A stretch of DNA of 64,000 bases from Uloborus plumipes. Lineage: Eukaryota; Arthropoda; Arachnida; Araneae; Uloboridae. Shown here one piece after another: positions 47,070 through 59,330 of the stretch. The notes under the pieces were generated by a model that saw only the letters and a program-made list of their open reading frames with translations, did not search any database and was not told the origin of the DNA. Position numbers and translations under genes: made by a program. The stretch is from the NCBI GenBank assembly GCA_038373865.1, contig JAXGGA010001695.1, positions 1-64,000 on the forward strand, read 5' to 3'. Position 1 is the stretch's first letter; each line of letters begins with the position of its first letter.

Positions 47070-47215
47070 TCCTTTTTTTTTTTTTTTTTTTTTTGTTCAA
47101 TAAACAAACTAGACGACACAAGAAAGATTTACAGCACGAAGGAAATCACTCCCAGAGAACCTATGGGAATCGAGCTCGCGACCTCTTGTACTACAAGCAG
47201 CCAATAATTTTCGGG
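47070..47215 (-). repeat. Possible 5'-truncated SINE with poly(A) tail
   Basis: On the minus strand a tRNA-like 'ggtcgcgagctcgattcccat' (close to a B box) is followed by about 90 bases and then a run of about 20 A's. An A box is not convincing, so the 5' part may be missing. This order (head, body, poly(A)) is normal for SINEs. Confidence 0.4.
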
Positions 47216-47784
47216 GATTTTCCATTTTAGCATTACAACTGTTTAGGCAAAATATATGACTTCTTTTGTAGACACTTTTGATTCTTTAATTTTACATTTC
47301 AAAGTAACTTTCATAATTTTTAAATGATTTGATATTTTTATTTGGTTGGTTATTTTACATTTTAATGCACATAAAGTTGTTTTATTTATATAATGGAATT
47401 TCTCAAGTCCTTTATAAGTTTCTTTCTTTCTTTTCTTTTCTTTTTTGTGTTTGTTATTTTTCTTTTCTCCATCTGAATTAAATTACTTGACCAAATATTT
47501 TGCATTTTAAAGAATTTTTCTGTCTTGCTTACAAACTGGTTTATTTAGAAATTCCCATTAAAAAGAAGAAATAAAAGAAAAGTATCACAACGCAAGTGGT
47601 TTCAATGTAATTTTGACCAAGCTTTTCGGAAGCAAATAAAAGGAAAAATCATCCCCATGATTTTAAGTGCGCAATGTGTTGCCCTTACCGCAGAAATTAC
47701 AAATAAATTAACAGAAAACGATTTCACCCTGTCAACAGTAGTTACTGAATTGGAGCAGGAATCAACATCTTTAAATTAAAATTG
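47216..47784. other. Unassigned stretch
   Basis: AT-rich, with a TTTC-type simple repeat at about 47421-47445. Nothing else is seen. Confidence 0.35.
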
Positions 47785-49584
47785 TTACAACAAAAGCAAT
47801 AAGCAGTCTTGATTGCTCAAAAATAGAGTGTATATTTTTGCTATGTTCCATTGCTTTGAGTCTTTAATTTGGGAGGAAAAAAAAAACTACCATAAAAAGC
47901 CTTTTCTTTCGAAATTTATATACAGTACGTACATGAGAAGCTTACTTCTTCTCATACATTTTTGCCACAAAAGCCACGTGTCACTAAATAGATAATTTCC
48001 TTTATGTGCAACATGAAATACACCATCTAATCACCACCTAAATACACCTCCTAGTGCACAGAATGACCGTGCACATATCTCACTGCCACAAAGTGTCGTA
48101 AACACGACACCGCGTGTCTGATTTCGTAGGAGGTAACGATATCCAAGAGCATAATAACCTCCGGTGCACAATGGCAAAAAGTCAAAGTTCCGACCTTTTT
48201 ATCGAAGCTCTGTCGATCTGGAGAAAAAGATTGAGTGTCTTTCCACAATTGCCGAAGATGTTCCGAAAGTGTGTAATGATTATTTTTGTAATGATTGTAT
48301 GCTTGAAATTATGAATCTTCTGAGCTGAAGGTAAACCCAGACATGCTTCTGAATAGCAAAAGGGAGATAGGGATTAGCACCAAGTTCCGTTTGTACAAAG
48401 GAAAACAGCAGACAATCTTATTTATCAAAAGAGACAATCCCCTCTCTCCGCCAGAAATTCAGCTTTTATAAATTTTATTTATTACCAGAGAAAAATCGCT
48501 AGTAGTATTAGTAAAGTAATATGAAAATAAATTTTTAAGCAATGACAATACCACTCGATGGATCAAATAAATATTAACGAGCTTCAGCCACGGTACAGTT
48601 AAAACAATAAGCATGCTTGATTGTTCTAAAAGTTAGAGTGTACATTTGCAATGTTTCATTGCATTGATGCTCTTTATTTCGAAATAAAAAAAATCACTTT
48701 CCTTCGAAATGTATACGCAGCACGTACATGAGCAGGTTGTTTCGTCTAATACATTTCTGCCACAAAAGCAACACGTTAATACATAGATAATTTCCTTTAT
48801 GTGCAACATGAAATACGCCATCTAATCTTACACCTCCTAGAGTATAGAGTATCTCACTGCTTCGCAGTATATGAGGTGTCGTAAACATGACACCGAGTGT
48901 CTGATTTCATAGCCGGTAACTGAGCAACTCTCGCATAACAATAACCACCACTCCACAATGGCAAAAAGTCAAAATTCCGTGCTTTTGTCGAAGTTCTTCC
49001 GAACCAGTTTCCTACAATCTCGGAAGGTACTCCGAAAAAGTGTGTAATGATTATTCATGAAAAGGGGAAATTTTTTGAGAGGAAGTCAAATCTGGACATA
49101 CTTCTAAAGCGGAAACAGGAGAAAAAGGATTAGCACTAAATATCGTTTGCATCTGCGAAAACAGTAGACTATAATATTTATTACCAGAGACAGTTTTTTC
49201 TCCTTGGTAATTCAAATTAATTTCATTCATTACGAGAAAAAAATCATTTAATTTGAAATAAAACCCTCTGCAAATAAATTTTTAAGCAATGGTGATGGTT
49301 TACGATGGATCAAATGAGAATTAATTATATCAACTGCAGTATAGTATAAACAAAAAGAAGTCTTAATATCTTTAAAAATGGAGTGTACATTTAGTATATA
49401 GTCCAACCTGGTTTAAACAACCTTAAAGGGACTTTTGAAATCAATTTGTCTGAACCGTAGTTCGTTTTATACGAAAGAAAATAAACAACAAACAATAGGA
49501 GGTAACTAGCAAGTATAGGTCATCTAACCAGCAGTATTCCATTGCTTTGCAACTCGTTATTTTGTAATAAAAATGAATCTTCTT

Positions 49585-50007
49585 TTAATTGCCTTTCTTT
49601 CGCAATTTATATGCAGTACGTATGTGCAGGTTGTTTCGTCGGATAAATTTCCACCCCAAAAGCCACACGTCACTAAATAGATAATTTCTTTTATGTGCAA
49701 CATGAAATACACCATCTAATCTTACACCTCCTAGTATATAGAATATCTCACTGCTTCGCAGTACGAGGTGTCGTAAACACGACACCGAGTGTCTGATTTC
49801 ATAGCGGGTAACGATATCTAAGAGCAACTCGCCCCTAACAATAACCACCTCTCCACAATAGCAAAAAGTCAAACTTTCGGGCTTTTTGCCGAGCCGGAGA
49901 AAGAGATCGAGTGTCTTCCCACAATTGCCGAAGATGCTCCGAAAGTGTGTAATAATTATATTCGTGAAAAGGGGGAAATCTTTTGAATTGAAGGTAAACC
50001 CAGACAA
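49585..50007 (-). pseudogene. Open frame in unit 3 of the array
   Basis: At 140 codons this is the longest frame in the array. It contains LTFCYCGEVVIVRGELLLDI, matched by LTFCHCAPEVIMLLDIVTSY in unit 1, and YEIRHSVSCLRHL, matched by YEIRHAVSCLRHF. Agreement of frame across units suggests either former coding or simply shared ancestry without stops. Units 2, 4 and 5 shift frame or stop. I do not recognise a protein family; the isolated CGFCGRN words in neighbouring units recall a zinc-finger start but lack a proper His pair. Confidence 0.3.
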
Positions 50008-50149
50008 GCTTCTAAAGAAGAAAAAAAGAGGGGATTTGATGCACCTGAAAAGTTAAAAACCAAATACAGTTCGTACATGCTAAAACAGCAGAAAATAAGA
50101 TTTATTACCAGACACTAGTTTTATCTTCTGTATTTCAGTTTAACGAGTT

Positions 50150-50400
50150 TTATTTGTGGCGACTAATAAAAATCTCTATACTAGAAAGCAACTTAACTTG
50201 ACGCTGAACGTCACTACGGGAGAAGCCAATAAGAACTCACAAGCAGTTAAGGATCTCCTCTAATTCGCCAAGTAGGCTGTGACGTTTTATCTAGCTCGTT
50301 TTTCATAGGCTAACGTCACGCAAACGTCACGCTGACGTCACGATGTTGTTGTAAAGAAACGTTTCAGAGTAGTATAGCAGAAGCTTGAATAAAACCTGAA
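50150..50400. repeat. Insert with clustered ACGTCACG words
   Basis: The segment sits between units 3 and 4 of the array and is absent from the other units. ACGTCACG occurs three times within 50312-50342, the last as a full TGACGTCA palindrome (50333-50340), with further ACGTCAC and GACGTTTT words at about 50209 and 50281. It looks like an inserted short repeat, but I could not define its ends. Confidence 0.45.
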
Positions 50401-51490
50401 AATTATTTTTCAGGTAGTGACAATGGATCAAGTGAGAATTAGCAAACATCAGCAATTGCACATTGAAAACAACGAGCAGTTTTGGTTGCGCAACAAATAA
50501 AATGTAGATTTAATATATTTCACTATTAATTCAATTCTTTACTTAGAAATAAAAATAAAACTGCTTTTAAATGCTTTTTCTTTCGCAATGTAGCACGCAG
50601 ATGTGCAGGTTGTTTTATTATGTGCATTTCGACCACAAAAGCCGCACGTCACTAAATCAATAATTTCCTTTATGTGCACATCATCTAATCTTTTAATTCC
50701 TACTGTATAGAAAAACCTAACAAATATATCACTGCTTCGCTGTACGATGTGTTGCAAACACGACACCGACACCGCTCCACAATAGTCAAAAGTCAAAGTT
50801 TCTGGCTTTTTGCTGATATTCTGCCAAAGCAGAGAGAGATCGAGTGTCTTCCCACAGTTGCCGAAGATACTCTAAAAGTGCATAATGCTTATATTCCTGA
50901 AAATGGGAAATCTTTTGAGTTAAGGAAAACCCAAACGTTCTCCTAAAGCGAAAAAGGAAGGGGGATTAGCACCTGAAAAAGCAAACCTGAAATTAGCTTA
51001 GCATCAATAAAACTCCTTTAATACGCCATTTCTTTCGCAATTCATACGCAGTGCGTACATGAGCAAAGCTGTTTTGTCGGATAAATTTCTGCCTCAAAAG
51101 CCATATGCCACTAAATAAATAATTTCATTCATGTGCAATATGAATTACGCCATCTGATCTTACACTTTCAGTGTATAGAATAATCGCGCAAATACCTCAC
51201 TGCTTCGCAGTACGAGGTGTCGTAAACATGACACCGAGTGTCTGATTTCATAGCCGGTAACTGAGTAACTCACGCATAACAATAACCACCGCTCCACAAT
51301 ATCAAAAAGTCAAAGTTTCGGGCTTTTTGCGGAACCAGAGAGAGATCGAGTGTCTTCCAACAATTGCCGAAGATGCTCCGAAAGTGTGTAATGATTATAT
51401 TCGTGAAAAGGGGGGAATCTTTTGAGTTGAAGGTAAACCCAGACAAGCTCCTGGAGCGGAAAAGGGAGAAGGGGGATTAGCACCTGAAAA

Positions 51491-54356
51491 AACAGTCTGG
51501 ATGCTGTCATGGGTTGTCCCCTTATCACGCGGTGCGAGTCCTCTCGTCAGTGCTTAGTGACCCGTTGAGAGCTTTTGGCAGATTTTGTCTCCTGTCAGAA
51601 TGGTGGGACAGTCCCTAGGAAAAGCTTGCTCTAATTGCCTCGCGCGTGATGGGACAGAGGACGTTTTTGCAATTTTATCTGGCAACCGAAATGCCTGATG
51701 TTGCTTTTAAACTACACACTAATATTTCTGTAAGACGCTCGTGTTACAAGTATTTATCATTTATATTTTTTCCACGAAAGAATAATATCCTTTATTAAGC
51801 ATAAATAAATCATAATGCTTCGTTGGAAACGCAGCACGTGTTGAAATATCAAGTACTTAAGTCCACTTGACTAAACTATAATGGTATTCTTTACTAAATA
51901 AAATCTACTATTTTTAAAGTAATAAGAACCGATTAGATAACCTAGTATGATGAACCATGTGTAGCTAAGAGAATCTTCATTTTTTTTTTAAACTGTTATG
52001 AGCATTATGTTGAGATAGATCATGCTAAGGCCACTTCGTTGTGGTTGCAGATCATGCTTAAGATAAGCCTTCTCCAAATATTTAGAAAGCAAAAAGTTGT
52101 TGAGTGTAATAACAATTAGACCAAAAATAGAAAAATGTTGATTATTAAGCGCTTACTCAGCTTGTCATTTTGCAATCGATCTGCTGCTACCCGTGTGAGC
52201 AGGCAGCCAAAGCCAAGAGTTTCTACAGATCTTCTATAAATATCTACAAATTAAACAAATATTTTTTTGCAGAAGTACTGAAAAGCTTTCAAATCAAAAA
52301 TAAATCGGAAGCCCCTACTTGTGACTCTTATTCCGGTCAAAGCTCGACATTTTCGCACAAAATAATTTTTGGATAGTCATATAAAATCGCTCACTGTTCG
52401 AAGAAGGATATGATGTTGTCAAAACTCATAGTATTATCGATTTTGTATGATAAGTAGATTATTTTGTGTGTGTGTGTGAAAATGTCAAGATTAAAACAGA
52501 TTAAATGCCCTTTTTAACCGATGTATGTTGATGCTTCCAGTTTGCAATTTTCATGCATTCATAAAAGCCTAGGTATCGAAGAGTAGAGGTAAACATGCAG
52601 AAATAATAAAAAAAATAAATAACAACATAAACATTGCAATTTATTAATTTATAGCTAAATCATACTGTGCTAAAATTCAGTAGAAATTAAATATTTTTTA
52701 ATCCATGTAGCTCCTCTGGTGAAAAAAAAAAGGCTATTTAAGCTTTCATGAATACAAAAATTACGATCAGAAAAAAAACTCGAAGCAAACGACTCTCAAA
52801 CCACGGTTTGATATTACAGCTAATAGCTTCACATTTAGGTGTGAGAGTATTCACCAACACGAACAATGCTTCTGCAATTCCGTCCTTTGATTTCCGTGGG
52901 ACCAAATTTCATACTTCTCCAAAGCGCACGCAAGTTCAACAATGGGAAAAACATCAACAAGGGATTTCAAAAGAATCCTCTCCGATGCACACCAGATTGG
53001 ATCTCCTAAATCCGTGGCCTAAGCCTCCCGCTGGCAAACTTGCAAAATGCTGGCTGAATGGAAAAAAGCAACTCTGATATATTCTTATAGGAGGATTGTG
53101 CATGGCTGTTGCTGTAACAGATGTTACCATCAGATCCTTACTCTTGATAAGGTGTTACTTTTTATCCTTTATTCTGTGGAATGGATGGGAAAAACGAGCT
53201 CAGTGCATATTGGTGATGCAACTGCAGTTAAATGTTGAGGGCACGAAAATGAGGAGTTGTGCCTCTAAGTTTGGATGAGAGGGATTTTCAGTTCAAAGCT
53301 TTGGTGTAAACAAAAGCCAGGAGAACATAAGTACAAGTGTCTAACAGTACAGTGAAATATGGGTTTTTTGACCTCAAATCTCTAGTTTTGATTAAAATAA
53401 AGATGAAAATTTCAAGCTATTTTCTAGATACGAGAGCATTATCAGAGGTGCATACTCTACCTAAGAACAATGGCGCATCCTTTAAAATTGCGGAGCACCC
53501 CCAAGAATAAGACGCCGAAAAGAGAAATATATCCATAAAAAACCCTTAAAAATTCAATCCCCCCCCCCTCCTCCTTCCTTGTGGGTATCCCTGAATGTGC
53601 GTTTCTCCCAGCTTACCAGGGCGAATCTAAAAATATTTCAAGGCAGAGGTGATTGATTTTATTATGTATCCTTCACAACTTAGTTCACAAATGTTGACCT
53701 CATATATTTTGAACTTCAATTGCGAAATGTATCCTGAGATGAACCCTAAACCTATCTTCTGCTACCATCAAATAATTTTAAAGTGGCTTTTTTGAAGTTC
53801 TATATGGAAAATGTTTCTGTATAGTGAATCCCTAATAACAGTAAATGCAAAGAGAAAGCGATATGTATGCAAAGTTTCATAGATTTAATAACATCAACAG
53901 TTCAGTTTCATAAAAATTAAACTGAAGAAGTTCTTTCCCAGTGCTTTTCGGGGGACTAGATTATTTGGAAAAAGACAGTTGATGTGAACTTCAGTTGGGC
54001 TACTCCGACTCCATGATGATCCAGAACCTTCTGATCTTCTCAACAAGTCGAAAGTTTGTGATGAGTAGTACAAATATAGATGTACTAGTATTAAACAACC
54101 ACTTCAGCAGAGGTTAAACAGCAAATCCCAGAAACTGCTTGTATTAAGAGCTGTATTGCTGATACATGGAACTAACGGTTTCTCTTGATTGCAAAACACA
54201 AGTCAAGTATGATTATCAATTGCAAAGGTTAAATCGAAAGGAGTCGACTTTACCACCAGTCTTCTAGGGATCGCAATTTAGTACAAGTTTTGTTCCTCAA
54301 TGAGATCAAAACAGATCAAAGCATTGCTCGAAGATTCATGATCTGTAATGATAAAG
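51491..54356. other. Unassigned stretch
   Basis: No gene is supported. A 109-codon frame (52748-53077) has no known motif. (GT)n lies at about 52465-52477, and a C-run at about 53560-53570. Confidence 0.35.
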
Positions 54357-54358
54357 TA

Positions 54359-55648
54359 CCGTAAAATGGGGTGAATCGGAACACTTTTCAGCTTTGATTG
54401 TAAAAAAAGTAGTTAAAAGATTTTTTTTAATTTGATTTTTTGGGTAAAAACTTCGGTCTTGCTTTACTTTTGATATTCCAAGCGAAGACAAAGCATTTTG
54501 AAAAATTATTATTAAAATATATAGGAAATTATGAGTGTTCCGATTCATCCCGCTGATAGGGGTCAATCGGAACACTTGTTAAAATTTTTATTTTTTTTCA
54601 ATTTAACCTGTAATAGGTCTCACAAAATGAGTAATACTGATGGGAGAGAATAAGAACAGATAATTACTGTCAAATAAATGCATAATTTCAATACCAGTGA
54701 ACGTGTATAATTTGTCAAAATTCAAAATAATTTTGAACTTATGAAAAATGAAAAGTAATTTTAAGAAATGCTTTTGAATTGAAATACAAAGATTTAACAT
54801 GAATGGAAGTCACTCATGTCGTCCACAAATATGTACTTGTCCTTAAAACTAGCAATTGTGACTTGGCTTAAGATTTTCATAACATCTCCTGGGATGAACT
54901 CTGTCTTTTCTTTAGTTTCTTGAAATCTCTGGGTTTCGGGGATTGTCCTGAAAGCTTTTTACGCTTATTCATCACTGTCCGTGTGCTGGATTTTTACTAC
55001 ATAAAGTCTATGTGACTTTCCCCCTCGTATTTTAAGTAAAAAGTAGTCTCTTGGAGAAAAAATCTTTTGAAATCTGCAACTGTTTGTCATTCTAAGATCT
55101 AGTTGCTCACGAGAAGGGATAAACAGTAATAAAACCTTGTTCTTGTCTTGATTAGAAGAACTGGGGTTAGAATCTTGATTTTTCAAACAGTTTCCTTCAA
55201 ATAAGATTGAATTGGAACAACAGGACTAAGTGTTCCGATCCACCCCGCAAATTTTTTTTCGATGCCATTTTTCAGAATTCTTCATTTTTATGACACAATT
55301 TATAAAAAATGTCAATTCTAATGCTGTATTCTGTTGTTCAGATACATGTATAATTGAAACATACCACTCTTAGTTTTTAAATATAAGAAGGTTTGATCTT
55401 GCACATGAAGTTTTGCAGTCTATGGAAATGTGATGTTTTCTAGCGTTCCACGTGCAGCCCTCCTTAGAAGCCAATAGCGTTGCCAGATTGACAAAAGTAA
55501 ATTTTTCCTACTCCCTATGATCTTACCTTACTAAGAAAAAAATTCATGGTGAAAAATACCCAATAGTTTATTTATGAGGAATTTCGTTGTACGGTCGGAA
55601 AGTTTTGTTCCGATTGACCCCGCTGTTCCTATACACCCCATTTTACGG
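54359..55648. mobile_element. Pogo-like element, copy 2, complete
   Basis: A 1290 bp element flanked by TA (54357-54358 and 55649-55650) with inverted ends CCGTAAAATGGGGTGAATCG and ACACCCCATTTTACGG. The phrase GTTCCGATTCACCCC or its inverse recurs at about 54537, 54560, 55232 and 55607 besides the termini. The minus strand keeps a decayed protein remnant (separate entry). It provides the empty-site reference for the nested stack at 19.5-23.9 kb. Confidence 0.88.
54794..55186 (-). pseudogene. Decayed C-terminal part of a transposase-like protein
   Basis: One frame runs 131 codons with two in-frame stops (one at 54965-54967). Readable blocks are FSPRDYFLLKIRGGKSHRLY, VVKIQHTDSDE, KAFRTIPETQRFQETKEKTE and FIPGDVMKILSQVTI. 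Copy 1 has parallel blocks on its minus strand (ISAPEDFVLLKVHGEGEIH near 21480 and TKEKAAFTPKYVMKKL near 19880). The 'D-(Y/F)-(F/V)-LLK(I/V)' pattern followed by 'YVVKI' recalls the chromo/SH3-like C-terminal module seen in some arthropod pogo-like transposases. The family call is an inference. Confidence 0.5.
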
Positions 55649-55650
55649 TA

Positions 55651-56685
55651 CCACAAGTTCCGAGCTTGAGCAATACTCTTCCAATTGAATCATTTATTTA
55701 TTTAGAAGGTTTAATTTGTACAATAGAGCATGCTGAGAAATTTTAGATCATATTTATTTCTACCAGAACCTTAATTTAAAAAAAAGATTAATTGTTCACT
55801 CGAAAAGTCTAGCCAGTTCAGAGCATCTTTTTTCCCCAGTATCAGAAACCCACATCATGAAAATGAATGATCACAAAAAGCATAGGGGGAAACTAGCAAA
55901 TATTACGATATTTACACAGGCAAGAGAGAGCAAAGAAGGAGCCGATGTTGAAAGATGTACATCTCTCCCCCTTACAAGTGAGCAAGCAGCGAAGAACACT
56001 AGGACAGGCAGCAGCTAAAAGACAACCTACACCACTTGCCGTAGGGGGAGACCCCAGCTGCGATGGTTTCCAGTTTCTCCCTTTAGACTAACAATAACCT
56101 CTAGGTTATACTATACGGCTATTCCAGGGGAGGGCAGCAAAGGAAGTCACTGAGTACCCCTGCTTTTTTTTTTTTTTGCTCTTCCTCATCCCCACCCCCG
56201 CTTGAGTGTCGGAAGGTCGTGCAGCAGCTCCCTTGAGGAGCGATGCTGGAAAGCTCGAAGGTCAACCCATGATAGGAGTTGTCGTCACCTATAGAAGCAA
56301 AGTGATGATGCTTCTAGTGCTCGGTGGAGAACAGTTAGTAGTCATCGAATTGGAAATCAGAGGGGAATTCCCTTCGTTGGGGGGAGCAATCGAGAAAGTG
56401 CTATCCGGTAAACTGTTTCAGAATGACTTGCTCGGTTCGGTTCGTAACATAGAAATTGACTATGAATCGCTAGTTTTTCTAACATTGAAAAGTTTTTTCT
56501 TCAACTTTATTTCTTACGCAGCACTTTTCAAACACTGCGAAATAGAAGAAAGGAAAATTCCAAAAGTACTCAAAGTTCAGGTTGCCATGGACTTCACCCT
56601 TAAAAGGTTATACTGTCGAGCTAAGAGCAAAAGTGGTATCTGCAGTCGAACTAAAACTGAGATATAACTCTTTAAGGTTTTGTTC
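55651..56685. other. Unassigned stretch with a 153-codon open frame
   Basis: The plus-strand frame at 56206-56667 is among the longest open frames in the window, but it has no recognisable domain, no homologous repeat here, and ordinary base composition. A T-run precedes it (about 56165-56179). I do not call it a gene. Confidence 0.3.
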
Positions 56686-57157
56686 CAGGGGTGCCCACAG
56701 GGGGGAGGGGGATTATGGCGCAAGTTGCGCCATCAAAATTTTTGGGGGGAATTTTTTTAATCTAATTTATTTATTTATTTAAATTATTTACTAATTTTTT
56801 TAATTTGAGTTATTCATTAATTAAGTTTTTAATTTAAATTATTTCTTTATTTTTTTTTTTTGTATATGTTGTATGTGCCTGGAATGTCTGGAAGGGGAAA
56901 AAAGCGATTATATCCTGCGCATAATTAGTACTTTAAAAAAATAATATATAAAAAAATAGTTTTAATTAAAAAAAATAAATGAATTATATTTTAAAAAATT
57001 AATAAATAATATTAAACAAAATAAATAATATTTAAGAAAAATAAATAAAATAAAAAAGAGGGGTAAAAATAAAAATAAAAAGACGATTGTAAAAATTTTT
57101 GGGTGGGAATTCGCGCCATTGAACTTGGGGGGGGGGGGGGGGGGATGGGCACCCCTA
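56686..57157. mobile_element. hAT-type MITE with long G-runs
   Basis: A 472 bp element with ends CAGGGGTGCCCA and TGGGCACCCCTA and an 8-bp duplication with one mismatch (TTTTGTTC at 56678-56685, TTTTGTGC at 57158-57165). Subterminal words ATGGCGCAAGTTGCGCCAT and GAATTCGCGCCATTGAACTT are inverted. The right subterminal region is a G-run of about 20 bases. The middle is A/T-only low-complexity sequence. Confidence 0.85.
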
Positions 57158-57249
57158 TTTTGTGCCACCATGTATTTGATTCAGATGAAACTTTTTCAGA
57201 TTTTTTTAAAAAATATTTCCCGTTCTCAAATGACTATACAATTTTGTAG

Positions 57250-59330
57250 TTAGGTAAAATACGTCACAAAGAGGCACCTGGTGGCGATAATCAAATTTTG
57301 TTAAAAGGTACAGATACGACTTTTGTGCTTAGCACTGCAGTATAGCTTTGTGTCAAGATTTCGAACATTTTCAAACGACATTTGGCGACTGTCAAAAAAA
57401 AAAACTTTTTTTTTCTCAAAATACATGCTAATATTTTGAATTAAGATGAATAACCATTTAAATATACAATGCAGAGCATGTAATGGAGAAAAAATGGTTA
57501 AAAATAAAATTCATTTTGATTTGTAAAAGAATAGCCATGGGGCACATTAATTGTTTTACGCCAGACACGAAAATGCAAAAAAATTTATGCTGAGCCTATA
57601 ATTTTAAAGCTACGTACATATAATTTTGCTTACAGGGTAACATTTTCAATCTCATGGATGTAATCTATTTTAATTTTGTGACTATATAATAATTCTCGTT
57701 AAATTGTGTTTCGGACGAAAAAAATATTTTTACATCCGAAATCATTTACGTTCAACACCTTTACAATCCTTAAACTACACTTGTTTTCCTCTACGATTTT
57801 CCATATTTTACTCTTAATTACAAAAATTAAATGGAACATGCATAAAAAAGAATTTTTCATGAATTGACTGTATGTGCATCTACTTGTGAATTTACTTTGC
57901 TTAAAACTTGCAATTTTTTTCCGTATGATTTATTAAAAGTTCTTTTTTTTTTGCAGCACATTTTCATTAAGATAATTTAGACTCATTAAAATTCACTTAT
58001 TGTTTGACATCATGATTCAAAGCCAATGATTTTGGACTATAATTCAGACCACGACTACACCCTTACACTTCTCATTCCTTTGGTTGCCACAGTCAGTCAG
58101 TTTTAATTTTGAATTCAAAACGCATAAGGTGGAATTTAAAAAGAAATGTTCTCTAAAAAATAAAAACGTAGCACTTTTTTGAAATGAGAGGTGATTATTT
58201 TTTTTTTATTCAAGAAATAACGTTGAACAAGAAACTTTGAAATCAGCTATTTTACTGACGAACGTTTTGGAGAATCCTACACCAAATTTGTACAATTAAT
58301 AAAAAAAATGAAAATTGTTTCAGAATCTTATAAAACTGTGATTGAGATTAGAAAATGCTCAATTCAGTGATATAAAATTAATATTTAATATTTTAATTAA
58401 TTCGTTTCTTCCAATAATTGTTATGAACTCAAAAATTACAATTTTCGAAAGTTATAAATTTGCAGAGAAGACACTTTTTGATTAAATTATTAGTTGTTTC
58501 ACAGAGATGAGTATTCATTTAGAGTTCCAGTTTTGACATCAATTCAAGTAATAAAGTGAAATTCAAGGTTGAGTCCGTAACGATTTAAATTGTATTTTTA
58601 GGGAACAGCTTAAGTTTTAATGTATCATTTTAAGTGTAAAAAAAAAGCTACGTGACCTTTCAAGAAAAGTTCAGCTTATACTCATTGAGATATATTTTCA
58701 TTTAAGAGCATTTACGTCCAATGTGAACAAGTTTACTTTCGACACCAAAAATTTACGTCCAACATCTAGGTAAGAAATGTTTTTAATTAATTTTATTCCT
58801 AATAATATAAGTTAAAATCAATGAAATATGCTTTACTTATACCTTTGAATGTAGTTGTATTTAAAATTAAAATGTACTCCAATTCGCAGATTGTAAATAA
58901 TTTTTAACTGAGGAATCATTTTCTTTTGTGTGTTTAAGTCCGACACCTACTATTTAAAAGATATTAATTTCTACTTACTGGATTCAGTTTCGATAATTAG
59001 CAAGATTTTTTATTCTGTATTATTCAGGCAGGCCCGTCATTTAGGGGGGGGCAAGGGGGGTCAATTGCCCCCCCCCCCTGACTTCGAGAAATCAATTTAT
59101 ATTTACATACAAGTGGGCGTGGTTTTTCTTGTTTAATGGTGAAATTCCATTGTGTTTTTACCCTTTGCCCCCCCCCCCTCCTCCTGGAAAAACTTGAAAT
59201 GACGTCCCTGTATGCAGGAAATATTTTGTACTTTAATTTAATCATTTTAACAGAATATGTTTGGTAAGTGGAATTAAAACTGATAAATTTGTCTTCATAT
59301 TTTACGTCAGACACCATGGCATTGCCCAGG
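57250..59330. repeat. Region with repeated TTTACGTCCGACACC phrase
   Basis: Variants occur at about 57554, 57743, 58709, 58750, 58932 and 59299, all in the same orientation. No terminal inverted repeat was found. The hAT-type MITE at 59029-59210 lies inside. By analogy with the bounded phrase-bearing elements this may be another decayed DNA transposon. Confidence 0.45.
59029..59210. mobile_element. hAT-type MITE
   Basis: A 182 bp element with ends CAGGCCCGTCATTT and AAATGACGTCCCTG and an 8-bp duplication with one mismatch (TATTCAGG at 59021-59028, TATGCAGG at 59211-59218). G- and C-runs of 7-10 bases occur in both subterminal regions. A more decayed relative lies at 13270-13442. Confidence 0.88.

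Larger units (their letters stand above)
47785..51490. repeat. Tandem array of five long, diverged units
   Basis: Units begin at about 47785, 48599, 49341, 50464 and 51007; unequal length is caused by insertions and deletions. All share the order: a 'gcagtacgtacatgagcagg' segment, 'ccacaaaagcc', 'ctaaatagataatttccttt', 'atgtgcaacatgaaatacac', a double hairpin, 'caatggcaaaaagtcaaagt' and 'gaagatgctccgaaagtgtg'. On the minus strand, frames with GFCGRN and DETTCT recur in several units (for example within 48633-48821 and 50539-50796), so the units may descend from a duplicated gene or exon. Frames are broken in most units. Confidence 0.75.

Noticed and set aside
49393..49530. Possible small pogo-like insert in unit 3 of the array (TATAGTCCAACCTGG start)
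   Set aside because: The segment is absent from other units, but I could not read inverted ends or a TA duplication.
52748..53077. 109-codon open frame on the plus strand
   Set aside because: Composition is ordinary and no motif is visible; neighbouring frames on the same strand overlap it.
56206..56667. 153-codon open frame on the plus strand
   Set aside because: It is long for this window but has no recognisable domain, no signal peptide or repeat pattern, and no supporting splice or promoter signal. AT-rich 64 kb sequence can give one such frame by chance.
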